Source of the DNA: CAVZBW01 sp963778465
GTDB lineage: Bacteria > Actinomycetota > Acidimicrobiia > Acidimicrobiales > RAAP-2
DNA: 64,000 nucleotides
Direction: 5' to 3'
NCBI GenBank assembly: GCA_963778465.1
Contig: CAVZUK010000003.1
Coordinates: 1,860,001 to 1,924,000, forward strand
Part shown: in pieces, positions 1-8,203 of the stretch
Layout: each line of letters opens with the position of its first letter
How positions within the stretch are numbered: position 1 is the first letter of the stretch
The notes under the pieces: model-generated
Told to the model about the DNA's origin: nothing
Database searches by the model: none
Seen by the model: the letters and a program-made list of their open reading frames with translations, nothing else
Made by a program: the position numbers and the translations under genes

Positions 1-9
1 AGGAGCCCG

Positions 10-873
10 ATGGCGTTCTTGGAGGAACGGGCGCGGCTCTGGGGCCGAGTCGGCGTGCTCGTGGGTGGCGGCGGAGGCCTGGGTCGTGCGTGCGCCCTCG
101 ATCTCGGGCGGGCCGGGATGTCGCTCGAGCTCTGCGACCGTCAGCAGGAGCTGCTGGAGCGCACGGTGGAGGAGGTGCGCTCGGGTGGCGGTTCGGCCCG
201 CGGAGAGGTGCTCGACGCTCGGGACCCCGAGGCGCTCGAGGGCTTCTGGCGCGGCGTGGCCGAGCGCCACACCGGCGGGGTGCACGCCCTCGTCAACGTC
301 GTGGGTGGTACCTTCCGCCAGCCCTTCGTGGAGTCCAACCCCCGGGGCTGGGACGCCCTCATCCGGACCAACTTCACGTGGATGCTGCACTCCATCCGCC
401 TGGCCGTCCCGCTGCTCGCGACCCGGGGCGGCAGCATCATCAACCTGACCTCGATCGAGGCGCACCGCGCGGCCCCCGACTTCGCCGTCTACTGCTCGAT
501 GAAGTCCGCCGTCGAGAGCCTGAGCAGGACGTTGGCCGTGGAGCTCGGCCCGCAGGGCATCCGGGTGAACACGATCGCGCCGGATCACATCATCACCGAG
601 GGGTTGGCGGGCATCGAGGGCGTCCGTGAGAACCCGGGTGACCACGAGAGGGAGGAGATGTCGCCGGGCCGGCGTGCCATCGTCCCGCTGTCGAGAGAGG
701 GCACCTATGCGGACGTGGGCAACTGTGCGCTCTTTCTGGCCTCGGACCTGTCCTCGTATATCACCGGCACCAGCCTGCATCCGGACGGCGGTGCCCTCGC
801 GGCCTCTGGCTGGTGGTACGAGCAGGGTGTGGGATTCCGGTCCGAGCCGGACGTCGGCCCCCCCGCCGGGTAG
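10..873 (+). CDS. SDR family NAD(P)-dependent oxidoreductase
   Basis: Short-chain dehydrogenase/reductase of 287 residues, normal for the classical family. The N-terminal cofactor loop reads GGGGGLGRA (a glycine-rich variant of TGxxxGxG), the structural NNAG motif is NVVGG, the catalytic serine lies in INLTSIEA and the catalytic pair is YCSMK (YxxxK). The C-terminal LHPDGG segment is also typical. A good ribosome site (AGGAG at positions 1-5) sits just before the ATG, which fixes the start. The substrate cannot be read from the sequence. A transporter gene follows 33 bases downstream on the same strand, so the two may share a catabolic role, but the hairpin over the stop codon could separate their expression. 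Confidence 0.85.
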   Translation: MAFLEERARLWGRVGVLVGGGGGLGRACALDLGRAGMSLELCDRQQELLERTVEEVRSGGGSARGEVLDARDPEALEGFWRGVAERHTGGVHALVNVVGGTFRQPFVESNPRGWDALIRTNFTWMLHSIRLAVPLLATRGGSIINLTSIEAHRAAPDFAVYCSMKSAVESLSRTLAVELGPQGIRVNTIAPDHIITEGLAGIEGVRENPGDHEREEMSPGRRAIVPLSREGTYADVGNCALFLASDLSSYITGTSLHPDGGALAASGWWYEQGVGFRSEPDVGPPAG

Positions 874-889
874 GCCGGCGGGGGGGCCG
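855..889 (+). terminator. Perfect 15-bp hairpin enclosing the SDR stop codon
   Basis: Left arm 855-869 (CGGCCCCCCCGCCGG) and right arm 875-889 are perfectly complementary, with a 5-base loop GTAGG. The TAG stop codon of the SDR gene lies in the loop. There is no T tract, so Rho-independent termination is possible but unproven; it could also protect the 3' end of the upstream message. Confidence 0.5.
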
Positions 890-906
890 GGGCAGGCGGG
901 GAGCCC

Positions 907-2172
907 ATGACGGTCCCCCGGCGGCAGGCCCTCACCCTGTACCGGTGGCACGATCCCCCGGTCGTCGCCGTAGCCCTGCTGGCGCTGGCCGCCGGCATCG
1001 GGCAGTTCGGCGTGGTGGCGGCGCTCGGGAGCGTGGCCAAGGCCTTTGGCCACGAGGCCGTCGGGGCCACCATCACCGACCAGGCCGGGCTGTCGGGCAC
1101 GGAGTTGGGCATCGGCCTGGCCATCATCCGGCTGGCTTCCATCGGCAGCCTGCCGCTCGCCGGGCTGGCCGACCGGTGGGGCCGGCGGCCGTTGATCCTG
1201 TGGACGTGTGGTGTGGGCCTGGCATTCACGGTCGCGGCGTCGCTCAGCCCCACCTACTGGGCCTTCGTGGCGATCTTCGCCTGCGGCCGGCCGCTGCTCA
1301 GCACGACCAACGGGGTGGCCCAGGTGATGGCGGCCGAGCACACCCCCGCCGCCGAACGGGCCAAGGCCGTCGCCCTGATCGCCGCCGCCTACGCGGTGGG
1401 TGCCGGCGCCCTGACCATCCTCCATGCACTGGCCGGCGGGGTGCTCGGGTTTCGAGGTGTCTTCGCCATTTCGCTGATCCCGCTCCTGGCGCTCCCGTGG
1501 ATCGCCCGGAGGGTGCACGAGCCCGCTCGCTTCGACGTGGCGGCGAGGGGCCCCGTCCACGAGGCGCCCGTGCTCGGGCCGGTCAGCCACTCCCACCGCC
1601 GGCGACTCGTCGTGGTGTGCGTCCTCGCGTTCGTGCTCAACATGGTCTCGGGGCCGGCCAACAGTTTCGTCTTCCTCTACGCCCAAAACGTGGAGAAGCT
1701 CTCCGGAGGGGTGGTGTCGGCCATGGTCGTGATGGCCGGGATCGCCGGGCTCGGCGGCCTCCTGGCGGGCCGTTGGCTTGCCGACCACCTCGGCCGACGG
1801 GGGACGACCGCCCTCACCATGGTGTGCCTCGTGTGCTTTGGCATCCTCGCCTACTCGGGGCCCAAGACGGCGCTCGTGATCGGCTACGTGCTCGGGGTCC
1901 TGAGTGCGGCCACGTTCGCCCCGGCCGGCGGTTCGCTCATGAACGAGCTCTTCCCGACGTCGGTCCGCGCGTCGGTGACGGGCTGGGAGATCGCCGTTGG
2001 GGTGCTGGGTGCCGTGGCGGGGCTCCTGATCTTCGGCGCGGTGGCCGACGTGGGGAACCGCTTCGCGCTGGGATCGTTGGCGGCTTTCCTCCCCGTGTTG
2101 CCCGTGGTCTTCGTGATCTGGCTGGTCCCCGAGACGATGGGTCGCGAGCCCGAGCAGCTCTGGCCGGAATGA
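907..2172 (+). CDS. MFS transporter
   Basis: Major facilitator superfamily permease of 421 residues, predicted to cross the membrane about 12 times. The loop between TM2 and TM3 carries the family motif (GLADRWGRRPLIL, residues ~91-103). The equivalent loop in the second half is GRWLADHLGRRG. A basic hydrophilic linker (around residues 195-235) separates the two six-helix halves. The protein ends with VPETMGREPEQL, similar to sugar- or metabolite-transporting MFS members. The ATG has a GGGGAG ribosome site. It lies 33 bases after the SDR gene. The substrate is unknown. Confidence 0.85.
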   Translation: MTVPRRQALTLYRWHDPPVVAVALLALAAGIGQFGVVAALGSVAKAFGHEAVGATITDQAGLSGTELGIGLAIIRLASIGSLPLAGLADRWGRRPLILWTCGVGLAFTVAASLSPTYWAFVAIFACGRPLLSTTNGVAQVMAAEHTPAAERAKAVALIAAAYAVGAGALTILHALAGGVLGFRGVFAISLIPLLALPWIARRVHEPARFDVAARGPVHEAPVLGPVSHSHRRRLVVVCVLAFVLNMVSGPANSFVFLYAQNVEKLSGGVVSAMVVMAGIAGLGGLLAGRWLADHLGRRGTTALTMVCLVCFGILAYSGPKTALVIGYVLGVLSAATFAPAGGSLMNELFPTSVRASVTGWEIAVGVLGAVAGLLIFGAVADVGNRFALGSLAAFLPVLPVVFVIWLVPETMGREPEQLWPE

Positions 2173-2665
2173 TCCGACACGGCCCGACCGGCAGGCGGCC
2201 CCACACCGAGCCTTGCCCGTTGACTCTGGCCAGCGACGTCGCGTATCCGGAAGCTGACTACGTCACCGTGAGCCACAGATCGGCTTCGAGGTTGCCGACG
2301 CCAGCCCCCAACGGTTCCATGATCCCGACGTAGAGGTGCAGCAGAGTCCCCTCCTCCTGCGCATCCGTCGAGGGGGATTGGAATTGGATGCCTCCCTGCT
2401 GCCGACATCGAAGCCAGCCATTGGTCTCCGGACCTACGGCAACCTGCCTCGAGGGGAACCCTGGCCGGGCACTCGCTCTGCGAAGATGGTCGGCGTGCGG
2501 GATGCAACACGCCCAGTCAACCGGCGCTCCGCGGCTTCTCGCCGGAGGCAGGGCCCACATTTCGGGGCTGGCCCTTGTCGGCTGCCCGCGGGATCGAAGT
2601 GGACGAGGTGCCGAAGATGATCGTGCCCCCTGCAGTAGAGTTTTTGCCGGCACGGGGGAGAACCG
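2173..2665. other. 493-base region without an intact gene
   Basis: Apart from the possible remnant on the minus strand at 2258-2435, I see no gene. Just before the next gene there is a TAGAGT hexamer at about 2635-2640 that could be a -10 element, and GGGGAG forms its ribosome site. Base composition is visibly less GC-rich than the flanking MFS gene. Confidence 0.4.
2258..2435 (-). pseudogene. Possible C-terminal remnant of a lost gene
   Basis: The minus strand between about 2435 and the TAG at 2260-2258 reads as a coherent C-terminus of roughly 59 residues ending in GNLEADLWLTVT. It includes LLHLYVGIMEPLG and has mostly C or G in third positions, as expected for coding DNA here. The reading frame upstream loses protein-like character and no credible start is visible. 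The identity is unknown. It lies in the otherwise gene-free 2173-2665 stretch. Confidence 0.3.
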
Positions 2666-3982
2666 ATGAATGGACCGCGCATCTCTAGAAGCATTTCGGC
2701 TGCGTTGATCATCGTGGCTTTGGCTGCAGTGCCTGCCGCGAATGCAGCTGCGGATGCCGGGAGCACCACTTCGAGTACGGACTCGTCCTCCACGAGCTCG
2801 ACTACGACCAGCTCGACACCGGCCAGCTCAACGACGTCGACCACGACGGGGGGCGGCCTGCCGTCTTCTTGCAATGGCAACGACTGCTTTGACACACGGA
2901 TCTCAGGTCAGGTCACCGTGAGCGGAGCCAACCACCTCCAACTCAGGTACCTCGACCTCAAAGACGCGGCGCCTGAAAAGGGCGAATCCACGGAGTGCAC
3001 CGATCCACACGCCCCCATTCCCGAGTACGTGCCTGCGGGTGCACCGAACAACTTCTGTTACGAGTCCAAGGCGGGTGCCAGCCACATCGTGGCGCCGCAG
3101 AGTCGGATCGTCTTCTACTACGAGATCTATTCCAGTCCGAGTCAGGACAGCGGGGACTATTTGGACGGGTACGCCTTTGTGCCGGCCGTGGGGAAGAACG
3201 AGCTCTCCTGCACCATCGTGAATCGCACCACTGAAAAAGTAGATCCCAACGCGCCGTATACCTGTTCGACCAGCTGGGGCGATTCCAATCCGCATTCGAT
3301 CGACCCGCAGCCGCACTGGGTACTCACCCAGAAGCCGACCGTGGTCGTCGATGGGGAGACCGACCCCGTCGACAAGGTCAAGGCAGCCATGAAGGATGTA
3401 CTCGACACCTGCGGTCACGGTTTGTCGAACTGCACGGCGGACGCCACCAACCAAAAGGTCTTCAAGGTTCCGGAGGGTGCCGGATGGCGTGTACTGGGGA
3501 AGCCGTACGTCAATGGCACCAAGGACAAGGTGACCTACGAGTACAAGGACGGCTGGAAGCTCTCCTGGAAGGACTCACTCAAGTTCGAGGCCGAATATGA
3601 CTTTTCGAAGACCTTCCCCAAGCTCGGCTTCAAGATCTCGTCAGCCTATGAGCACGTCTGGGGCTCGGAAGCCAACTCCGAACTGACCTACCGGATGACG
3701 ATCGAGCCCGGTGACATAGGGGTCTTCTTCCTGCAGCCGGGATACCTGGCCGTGACGGGGAACTTCCAAGTCGTCTATCCAGACAAGGTCGAGATCGTCA
3801 AGAACGTCACCATCAATTATCCCCTGTCCGACACCTACAAGCCTTCGGACGCGGTGCCCACTTGGATCTACGACGGCGTTGTGATCGGTTGCACCATGCC
3901 CGCCAGCCAGAACGAGCCGGTCCAATCAGGCAACACCGTGTGTCCCGGGGGCAAGCTGACCGAAGCTCAGGTCGTCCACTAG
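2666..3982 (+). CDS. Secreted protein with Ser/Thr-rich linker, unknown function
   Basis: 438 residues. A signal peptide (residues 1 to ~28, cleavage near ANA-AA) is followed by a Ser/Thr-rich linker to about residue 66, then a cysteine-containing globular part with paired cysteines (CNGNDC; CGHGLSNC). The second half (about 270-400) is rich in alternating polar and hydrophobic residues with many Tyr, Lys, Ser and Thr. It ends in strands such as SELTYRMTIEPGDIGVFF, a look seen in aerolysin/ETX-MTX2 type beta-barrel proteins. That likeness is my impression only; no catalytic motif was found. The ATG follows GGGGAGAACCG. The composition is less GC-rich than its neighbours and the gene stands alone, so it may have been acquired. 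Confidence 0.7.
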   Translation: MNGPRISRSISAALIIVALAAVPAANAAADAGSTTSSTDSSSTSSTTTSSTPASSTTSTTTGGGLPSSCNGNDCFDTRISGQVTVSGANHLQLRYLDLKDAAPEKGESTECTDPHAPIPEYVPAGAPNNFCYESKAGASHIVAPQSRIVFYYEIYSSPSQDSGDYLDGYAFVPAVGKNELSCTIVNRTTEKVDPNAPYTCSTSWGDSNPHSIDPQPHWVLTQKPTVVVDGETDPVDKVKAAMKDVLDTCGHGLSNCTADATNQKVFKVPEGAGWRVLGKPYVNGTKDKVTYEYKDGWKLSWKDSLKFEAEYDFSKTFPKLGFKISSAYEHVWGSEANSELTYRMTIEPGDIGVFFLQPGYLAVTGNFQVVYPDKVEIVKNVTINYPLSDTYKPSDAVPTWIYDGVVIGCTMPASQNEPVQSGNTVCPGGKLTEAQVVH

Positions 3983-4141
3983 AGCCAGCTCCGGAGCGAA
4001 AGGGGGTTCCGGCCTACGGCCCGTGGGAGGTCACCTCGGCGCGGACCCGGGGCCGTTCCGCCGGCACGGCCGCCAGGGGTGAGGTGGGCCAACACCCACG
4101 TCGGCTCCGAGCGCCCGGTTGCAGCCCGTAGAAGGGTGGCG

Positions 4142-4171
4142 TTGACACGTCGGCGGTGTGCTGCCCATTCT
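4142..4171 (+). promoter_or_regulatory. Candidate sigma-70-type promoter for the methyltransferase gene
   Basis: TTGACA at 4142-4147 and CATTCT at 4166-4171, 18 bases apart. The -10 element lies downstream of an in-frame GTG at 4158, which supports the later ATG at 4245 as the real start of the next gene. Confidence 0.4.
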
Positions 4172-4244
4172 GGTGACCGGCCATGCTGAGGTGCGGCGGG
4201 CGGAAATCCTCCGGCCCGCCGGGAAGCTTCGAGGAAGGGGATGG

Positions 4245-5048
4245 ATGGCGCTGCTCAGAAGGAGGTCGCCTCTCGCGGTCCGGCGAGCAGTCGACGCCGT
4301 CCCCTTTTGGTGGCACTCGATCGACCTTGGCGATGGTCTCGTCACGCCGGGGGCGAAGAGTCGCGAATTGCTGGCCACCGAGTGGGACAAGGCCCGGGTC
4401 CCGGATCTCCACGGCAAGTCTCTGCTGGACATCGGGGCGTGGGACGGGTTCTTCTCGTTCGAGGCGGAACGCCGGGGGGCGGTCGTTACCGCCCTCGACT
4501 ACTTCGAATGGTCCACGGACACCGCGAAGAAGATGCGCTATTGGCGCGAGTGCCAGGAGCAGGGCATCCCTCCGAAGCGCTACCAGGAGGTCGCCGGCCT
4601 CTGGCAGCCCGACGACCTTCCCGGCAAGCGCGGGTTCGACACGGCGAGGACGATCCTCAAGAGCCGCGTGGCCGACGTGGTGGCCGATTTCACGACGGTC
4701 GACCTGGACCGGCTCGGCACGTTCGACGTGGTGTTCTTCTTCGGCGTCCTCTACCACCTGCGGGAGCCTTTTTCCGCCATCGAGCGGCTCGCACGCGTGA
4801 CCCGGGAGCTCGCCATCATCGAGACGGAGGCGTTCGTCGAACCGGAGCCATCCGGAGGTCGACCGCTGCTCGAGTTTTATCCGGGCGCCGAGCTCAACGC
4901 CGATCCCACCAACTGGTGGGCGCCCAACCTCGAAGGGCTGGCCGGTCTCTGTCGCGCAGCGGGCTTCGCCAAGGTCGTCCCCACCTCAGCACCGCCCGTG
5001 ACCTCCGGCCACTACCGCCTGACCGTGCACGCGTGGAAGGACGACTGA
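4245..5048 (+). CDS. Class I SAM-dependent methyltransferase (CmoB/DUF1698-like)
   Basis: 267 residues from the ATG at 4245, which has AGGAAGG six bases upstream; the longer GTG start at 4158 lies before the likely promoter and is less likely. The SAM-binding motif I is LLDIGAWDGFFSFEAERRGA, followed by TALDYFEW. FDVVFFFGVLYHLREPF is the motif IV region. The pattern DIGxxDGFFSFExxRRGA with W/H residues around PFWWHSIDLG near the N-terminus matches the CmoB-like family (DUF1698), whose founder modifies tRNA wobble uridine. In actinomycetes such proteins often act on unknown, sometimes secondary-metabolite or glycan, substrates. The gene stands alone between a secreted protein and a convergent nuclease. 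Confidence 0.8.
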   Translation: MALLRRRSPLAVRRAVDAVPFWWHSIDLGDGLVTPGAKSRELLATEWDKARVPDLHGKSLLDIGAWDGFFSFEAERRGAVVTALDYFEWSTDTAKKMRYWRECQEQGIPPKRYQEVAGLWQPDDLPGKRGFDTARTILKSRVADVVADFTTVDLDRLGTFDVVFFFGVLYHLREPFSAIERLARVTRELAIIETEAFVEPEPSGGRPLLEFYPGAELNADPTNWWAPNLEGLAGLCRAAGFAKVVPTSAPPVTSGHYRLTVHAWKDD

Positions 5049-5086
5049 CGCCGACGCGATCACGCCGGCGACGCAGTCCCGGACGG

Positions 5087-5977
5087 CTATCGGAAATCGG
5101 GATGCGGCGGCGAGTCGAGCTCGACCCAGACGGGCCGGTGATCAGACCCCGCGGCGGGTCCGACCCCCGATCGCGGGACTTGGACCGCCCCCGAGACGAG
5201 GATGTGATCCAGCTGGCTGTGAGGCCGCCACGCGGGCCAGCTGGGCCCCCTGACGGCACGCCGCCACCCCGTGAGCAGCGCGACCAGCGGCGGTCCCCAC
5301 ATGTTCATGTCCCCGCAGAGGGCGACGGGCCCCGTCTCCCGGAGTGGTTCGAGCGCCAGGCGGAGGCCCCGCAGCTGGCGGGGCGACCCCGCCCAGATGT
5401 GCGACATGTGCGTGCCGACCACGGTCATCGGGTGCCCGCCCCAGTCCACCCTCACGGCCAGGGCCCACCGGTGCGCCCCGTCGCGGGGGAGTCGGCCGAG
5501 ATCGATCGGTGAGACGTCGAGGAGGGGCAGCCGGCTCAGGACGGCGATGCCGATCGTGCCCGGGACGCCGGCTCGGTAGCGGGGGGAGGCGGTGCTCTCC
5601 GGGGGAAGCGGTCGCTCGCTGTCCAAGAAGAACGTGGCGCGGTCGCCCCGGGTCCGCACGGTGGGCCCCCAGCCGCGTCCGGGAGTCGCCGGGAGCGCAC
5701 GACGTCCGCGGGCCATCGGCTGGTGGATCACCCGGTACCCGAGGCGCTCGCCGACGAACCCGGCGACGCCCGGTCCAGCGTCCACGCTCCAGTTTTCCTG
5801 CATGACCAGGAGATCGGCGTCCAGGGAACGGCAGGCCTCCACCACGTCGAAGGGCTGCCCCCAACCGTCGACGCCGGCGTGGACGTTGAAGCTGGCGATG
5901 CGCAAGGGGCGGGCGGGCGGCCGAGGCGCGTCGACGCCCTGCGATCGCGCCGGCGCCAGTCGCTCACCGCTCGACAA
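5087..5977 (-). CDS. Endonuclease/exonuclease/phosphatase family protein
   Basis: 296 residues of the metal-dependent EEP fold. Visible active-site landmarks: SFNVHAG (Asn), VMQENW (Glu as metal ligand), GTHMSHI, CGDMNMWGPP (GDxN) and the C-terminal GSDHRPVWVEL (SDH, general-base histidine). No signal peptide, so probably cytoplasmic. Members cut phosphodiester bonds in nucleic acids or phospholipids or act on phosphoinositides; the exact substrate is not readable. The TTG start at 5977 overlaps the end of the upstream ABC ATPase gene by 14 bases, with GGGGG ahead of it; a TTG at 5906 (directly before RIASFN) is an alternative start. Confidence 0.75.
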   Translation of the reverse strand: MSSGERLAPARSQGVDAPRPPARPLRIASFNVHAGVDGWGQPFDVVEACRSLDADLLVMQENWSVDAGPGVAGFVGERLGYRVIHQPMARGRRALPATPGRGWGPTVRTRGDRATFFLDSERPLPPESTASPRYRAGVPGTIGIAVLSRLPLLDVSPIDLGRLPRDGAHRWALAVRVDWGGHPMTVVGTHMSHIWAGSPRQLRGLRLALEPLRETGPVALCGDMNMWGPPLVALLTGWRRAVRGPSWPAWRPHSQLDHILVSGAVQVPRSGVGPAAGSDHRPVWVELDSPPHPDFR

Positions 5978-6653
5978 GCGAAGCCCCCTGGATCGAGACC
6001 CGGCCGTCGCGGATGTGGACGACCCGGGTTGCCTGACGGGCCACGGTGCTGTCGTGGGTGACGACGACGAGGGTGAGTCCTCGCTCCCGCCAGAGGTTCG
6101 TCATGAGGCCGATGATCTCGGATCTGGTGTCCTCGTCGAGGTTGCCCGTCGGCTCGTCGGCCAGGAGGACCTCCGGCTCCTTGACCAACGCCCGGGCGAT
6201 CGCCACGCGCTGCTGCTGTCCGCCGGAGAGCTCGGTCGGAAGGTGCGTCGCACGTGCGGAGAGCCCGACGGCCTCGAGCGCCTCGGCCGCCCGGCGGCGG
6301 CGGTCCCGGGGCGAGATGCCCAGGGGCACCAAGGCCGCCTGGACGTTCTCGTGGGCGTTGAGCGTCGGGATGAGGTTGAACGTCTGGAAGATGAAGCCAA
6401 AGGACTTGGCTCGGAGCTCGGTCAGCTCGACCTCTCGCAGCGTCGCCAGATTGCGGTCCTGAAAGATCACCGCTCCCGACGTGGGCCGGTCCAGCGCGCC
6501 GAGCAGGGTGAGCAGGGTGGTCTTCCCCTGGCCGGTCGGGCCCCGGACCGCGAGGAACTCCCCTCGATCGATCGTGAGGTTGACGTCCTCGAGCGCCGCC
6601 ACGACGCGGCCGTGGGCGGAGAAGTGCTTGGAGACATCGATCAGCTCGTACAC
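5964..6653 (-). CDS. ABC transporter ATP-binding protein, LolD/MacB type
   Basis: 229 residues, a single ATPase domain. Walker A GPTGQGKTTL, Q-loop FIFQTFNLIPTL, signature LSGGQQQRVAIARAL, Walker B VLLADEPTGNLD and switch histidine VVVTHD are all present. DEPTGNLD with the NLIPTL sequence is characteristic of the LolD/MacB/FtsE group, which works with FtsX-like permeases in lipoprotein, peptide or envelope processes. No permease gene is next to it: the upstream neighbour is divergent and the downstream gene is an EEP nuclease, so its partner must be elsewhere. The GTG start has AAAGGTGAT, a near-perfect match to the 16S 3' end. Confidence 0.88.
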   Translation of the reverse strand: MYELIDVSKHFSAHGRVVAALEDVNLTIDRGEFLAVRGPTGQGKTTLLTLLGALDRPTSGAVIFQDRNLATLREVELTELRAKSFGFIFQTFNLIPTLNAHENVQAALVPLGISPRDRRRRAAEALEAVGLSARATHLPTELSGGQQQRVAIARALVKEPEVLLADEPTGNLDEDTRSEIIGLMTNLWRERGLTLVVVTHDSTVARQATRVVHIRDGRVSIQGASLVER

Positions 6654-6857
6654 GGGATCACCTTTCGCTCGATTGCTCCCGTTGGTTCGCTCGACGGGTT
6701 GTCGTCACCCTCCGGTCCGCGACAACGCACCCGCGCGCCTCTTCACTTGCTCGTCATCTGTTCGTCGTGGGGCAGTGTACGAGTGGGGGCTGTGAGCCGG
6801 CTGTCACCGGCCCCGACCTCGTGTAAAGAGTTTCTAAATGCGCCGTAGGATGCCGGT

Positions 6858-7460
6858 ATGGAGGTAGGAGCGCCCGACCGGTCGATACGGACGGTCGGGA
6901 CCGGGGCCGATCCCTCGTCGCCCGACGCGCTCCGGGACCTCCTTTCGTCCCACACCCCGCAAGGTTCTGCCGAACGGCATTCGCAGCAACGGATCCTCGA
7001 CGAGCTCGACCGCCTCGAGCGTCCGTGGGACCGAGAGGCCGACCCCGTGCACGTGACCGGTTCGGGGATCGTCACCGGCGCGCGCGGCAGCGTGCTGCAC
7101 CACCACCGTCGGCTCCATCGCTGGTTGCAGCCCGGCGGGCACGTCGAGAGGGGAGAGGCACCGAGCGAGGCCGCCCTGCGCGAGTCGCGGGAGGAGACCG
7201 GGCTCGAGCTCCGCCACCCGGATGCCGGGCCGGTCCTGATCCATGTCGACGTCCATCCCTCGGCGGCGGGTCATGTCCACCTTGACCTGCGTTTTCTCCT
7301 CCTGGCGGGCCCCGACGACCCATCGCCGCCGCCCGGAGAGAGCCCCCTCGTGCGTTGGTTCGAGTGGGAGGCCGCCGAGGCCGTCGCCGACGACGCGCTC
7401 CGGGTGGCGCTCGAGAGGGCCCGGGCCTGGAGGATCGAGCACCGGTTGGACGGCCCATGA
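6858..7460 (+). CDS. NUDIX hydrolase
   Basis: 200 residues. The Nudix box (GHVERGEAPSEAALRESREE, then TGL) matches Gx5Ex7REUxEExGU, with Ser instead of the usual hydrophobic residue at the U position. The N-terminal ~65 residues are extra, followed by the Nudix fold from VHVTGSGIVTG. Nudix enzymes hydrolyse nucleoside diphosphates linked to another moiety; the specificity is unknown. The histidine-rich VLHHHRRLHRWLQPGGH is typical of the MutT-like group found in actinomycetes. It overlaps the next gene by 4 bases (ATGA). An AT-rich stretch (about 6821-6840, TAAAGAGTTTCTAAAT) lies upstream and may hold the promoter. Confidence 0.85.
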   Translation: MEVGAPDRSIRTVGTGADPSSPDALRDLLSSHTPQGSAERHSQQRILDELDRLERPWDREADPVHVTGSGIVTGARGSVLHHHRRLHRWLQPGGHVERGEAPSEAALRESREETGLELRHPDAGPVLIHVDVHPSAAGHVHLDLRFLLLAGPDDPSPPPGESPLVRWFEWEAAEAVADDALRVALERARAWRIEHRLDGP

Positions 7461-8197
7461 CCGAGCAAGCGGGCGGGCGGGACGCCTTCGAGGTACTGCT
7501 GGCCGTCCAGGGCTTCGACACGGACATGAGCCAGCTCCGCCATCGCCGGGAGACGCTGCAACAGCGGGCCGAGCTGGCGGAGCTCGATGCCGAGCGCGAT
7601 CGGCTCCGAGCCCAGGAGCGTGAACTGGCGCCACAGCTCGACGAGCTGCTCGCCCGCCGCCGGTCGCTCGAGAAGAGGGTGGAGACCGCCGACGATCGCC
7701 GCCGGGCGGTCGAGCAGCGCATGTACGCGGCCCGGGGGTTGCCCGCACGCGAGCTCGAGGCCATGGACGGCGAGGTCGCCCACCTCCGCCAGCTCGGCCG
7801 GGAGCTGGAGGACGAAGAGCTCGAGATCATGGAGGCCGAGGAGCCCCTGGAGCGCGAGCTCGGACCGCTGCGCGAGCGACTCGGGACGATTGCGGAGCGG
7901 AGCGAGGAGCTCGGCGAGTCGCTGCGTGCCGAGGAGGCGGTCCTCGACGAGCAGCTCGACGCGTTGGCCCTGCAGCGGCGGTCGGCCGCGGCGGCGTTGC
8001 CCGCGCCCTTGGCGGAGCGGTACGAGCAGCTGCGGCAGCGGCTCGGCGGCACCGGCGCCGCGGCCCTGGTGGGCGATCGCTGCGGCGGGTGCCACCTCTC
8101 GCTGCCCTCGATGGAGGTCGAGCGCATCCGCCGCCTGCCCCCCGACGAGGTGGTCACCTGCGAGCAGTGCGGCCGGATCCTGGTCCGCACCTCCTGA
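7457..8197 (+). CDS. C4-type zinc ribbon domain protein (CT398/Rv2229c-like)
   Basis: 246 residues from the ATG that overlaps the NUDIX stop. Residues ~15-180 are a long heptad-rich coiled coil full of Glu, Arg and Leu; the C-terminus is a zinc ribbon with two CxxC pairs (CGGCHLSL and CEQCGRIL). This architecture is that of the CT398-like family (PF02591), seen next to NIF3 and RNase H/phosphatase genes in mycobacteria. Here a histidine phosphatase follows 6 bases downstream, the same neighbourhood. The function is unknown; a structural or nucleic-acid-associated adaptor is a guess. Confidence 0.8.
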   Translation: MTEQAGGRDAFEVLLAVQGFDTDMSQLRHRRETLQQRAELAELDAERDRLRAQERELAPQLDELLARRRSLEKRVETADDRRRAVEQRMYAARGLPARELEAMDGEVAHLRQLGRELEDEELEIMEAEEPLERELGPLRERLGTIAERSEELGESLRAEEAVLDEQLDALALQRRSAAAALPAPLAERYEQLRQRLGGTGAAALVGDRCGGCHLSLPSMEVERIRRLPPDEVVTCEQCGRILVRTS

Positions 8198-8203
8198 TCC
8201 ACG

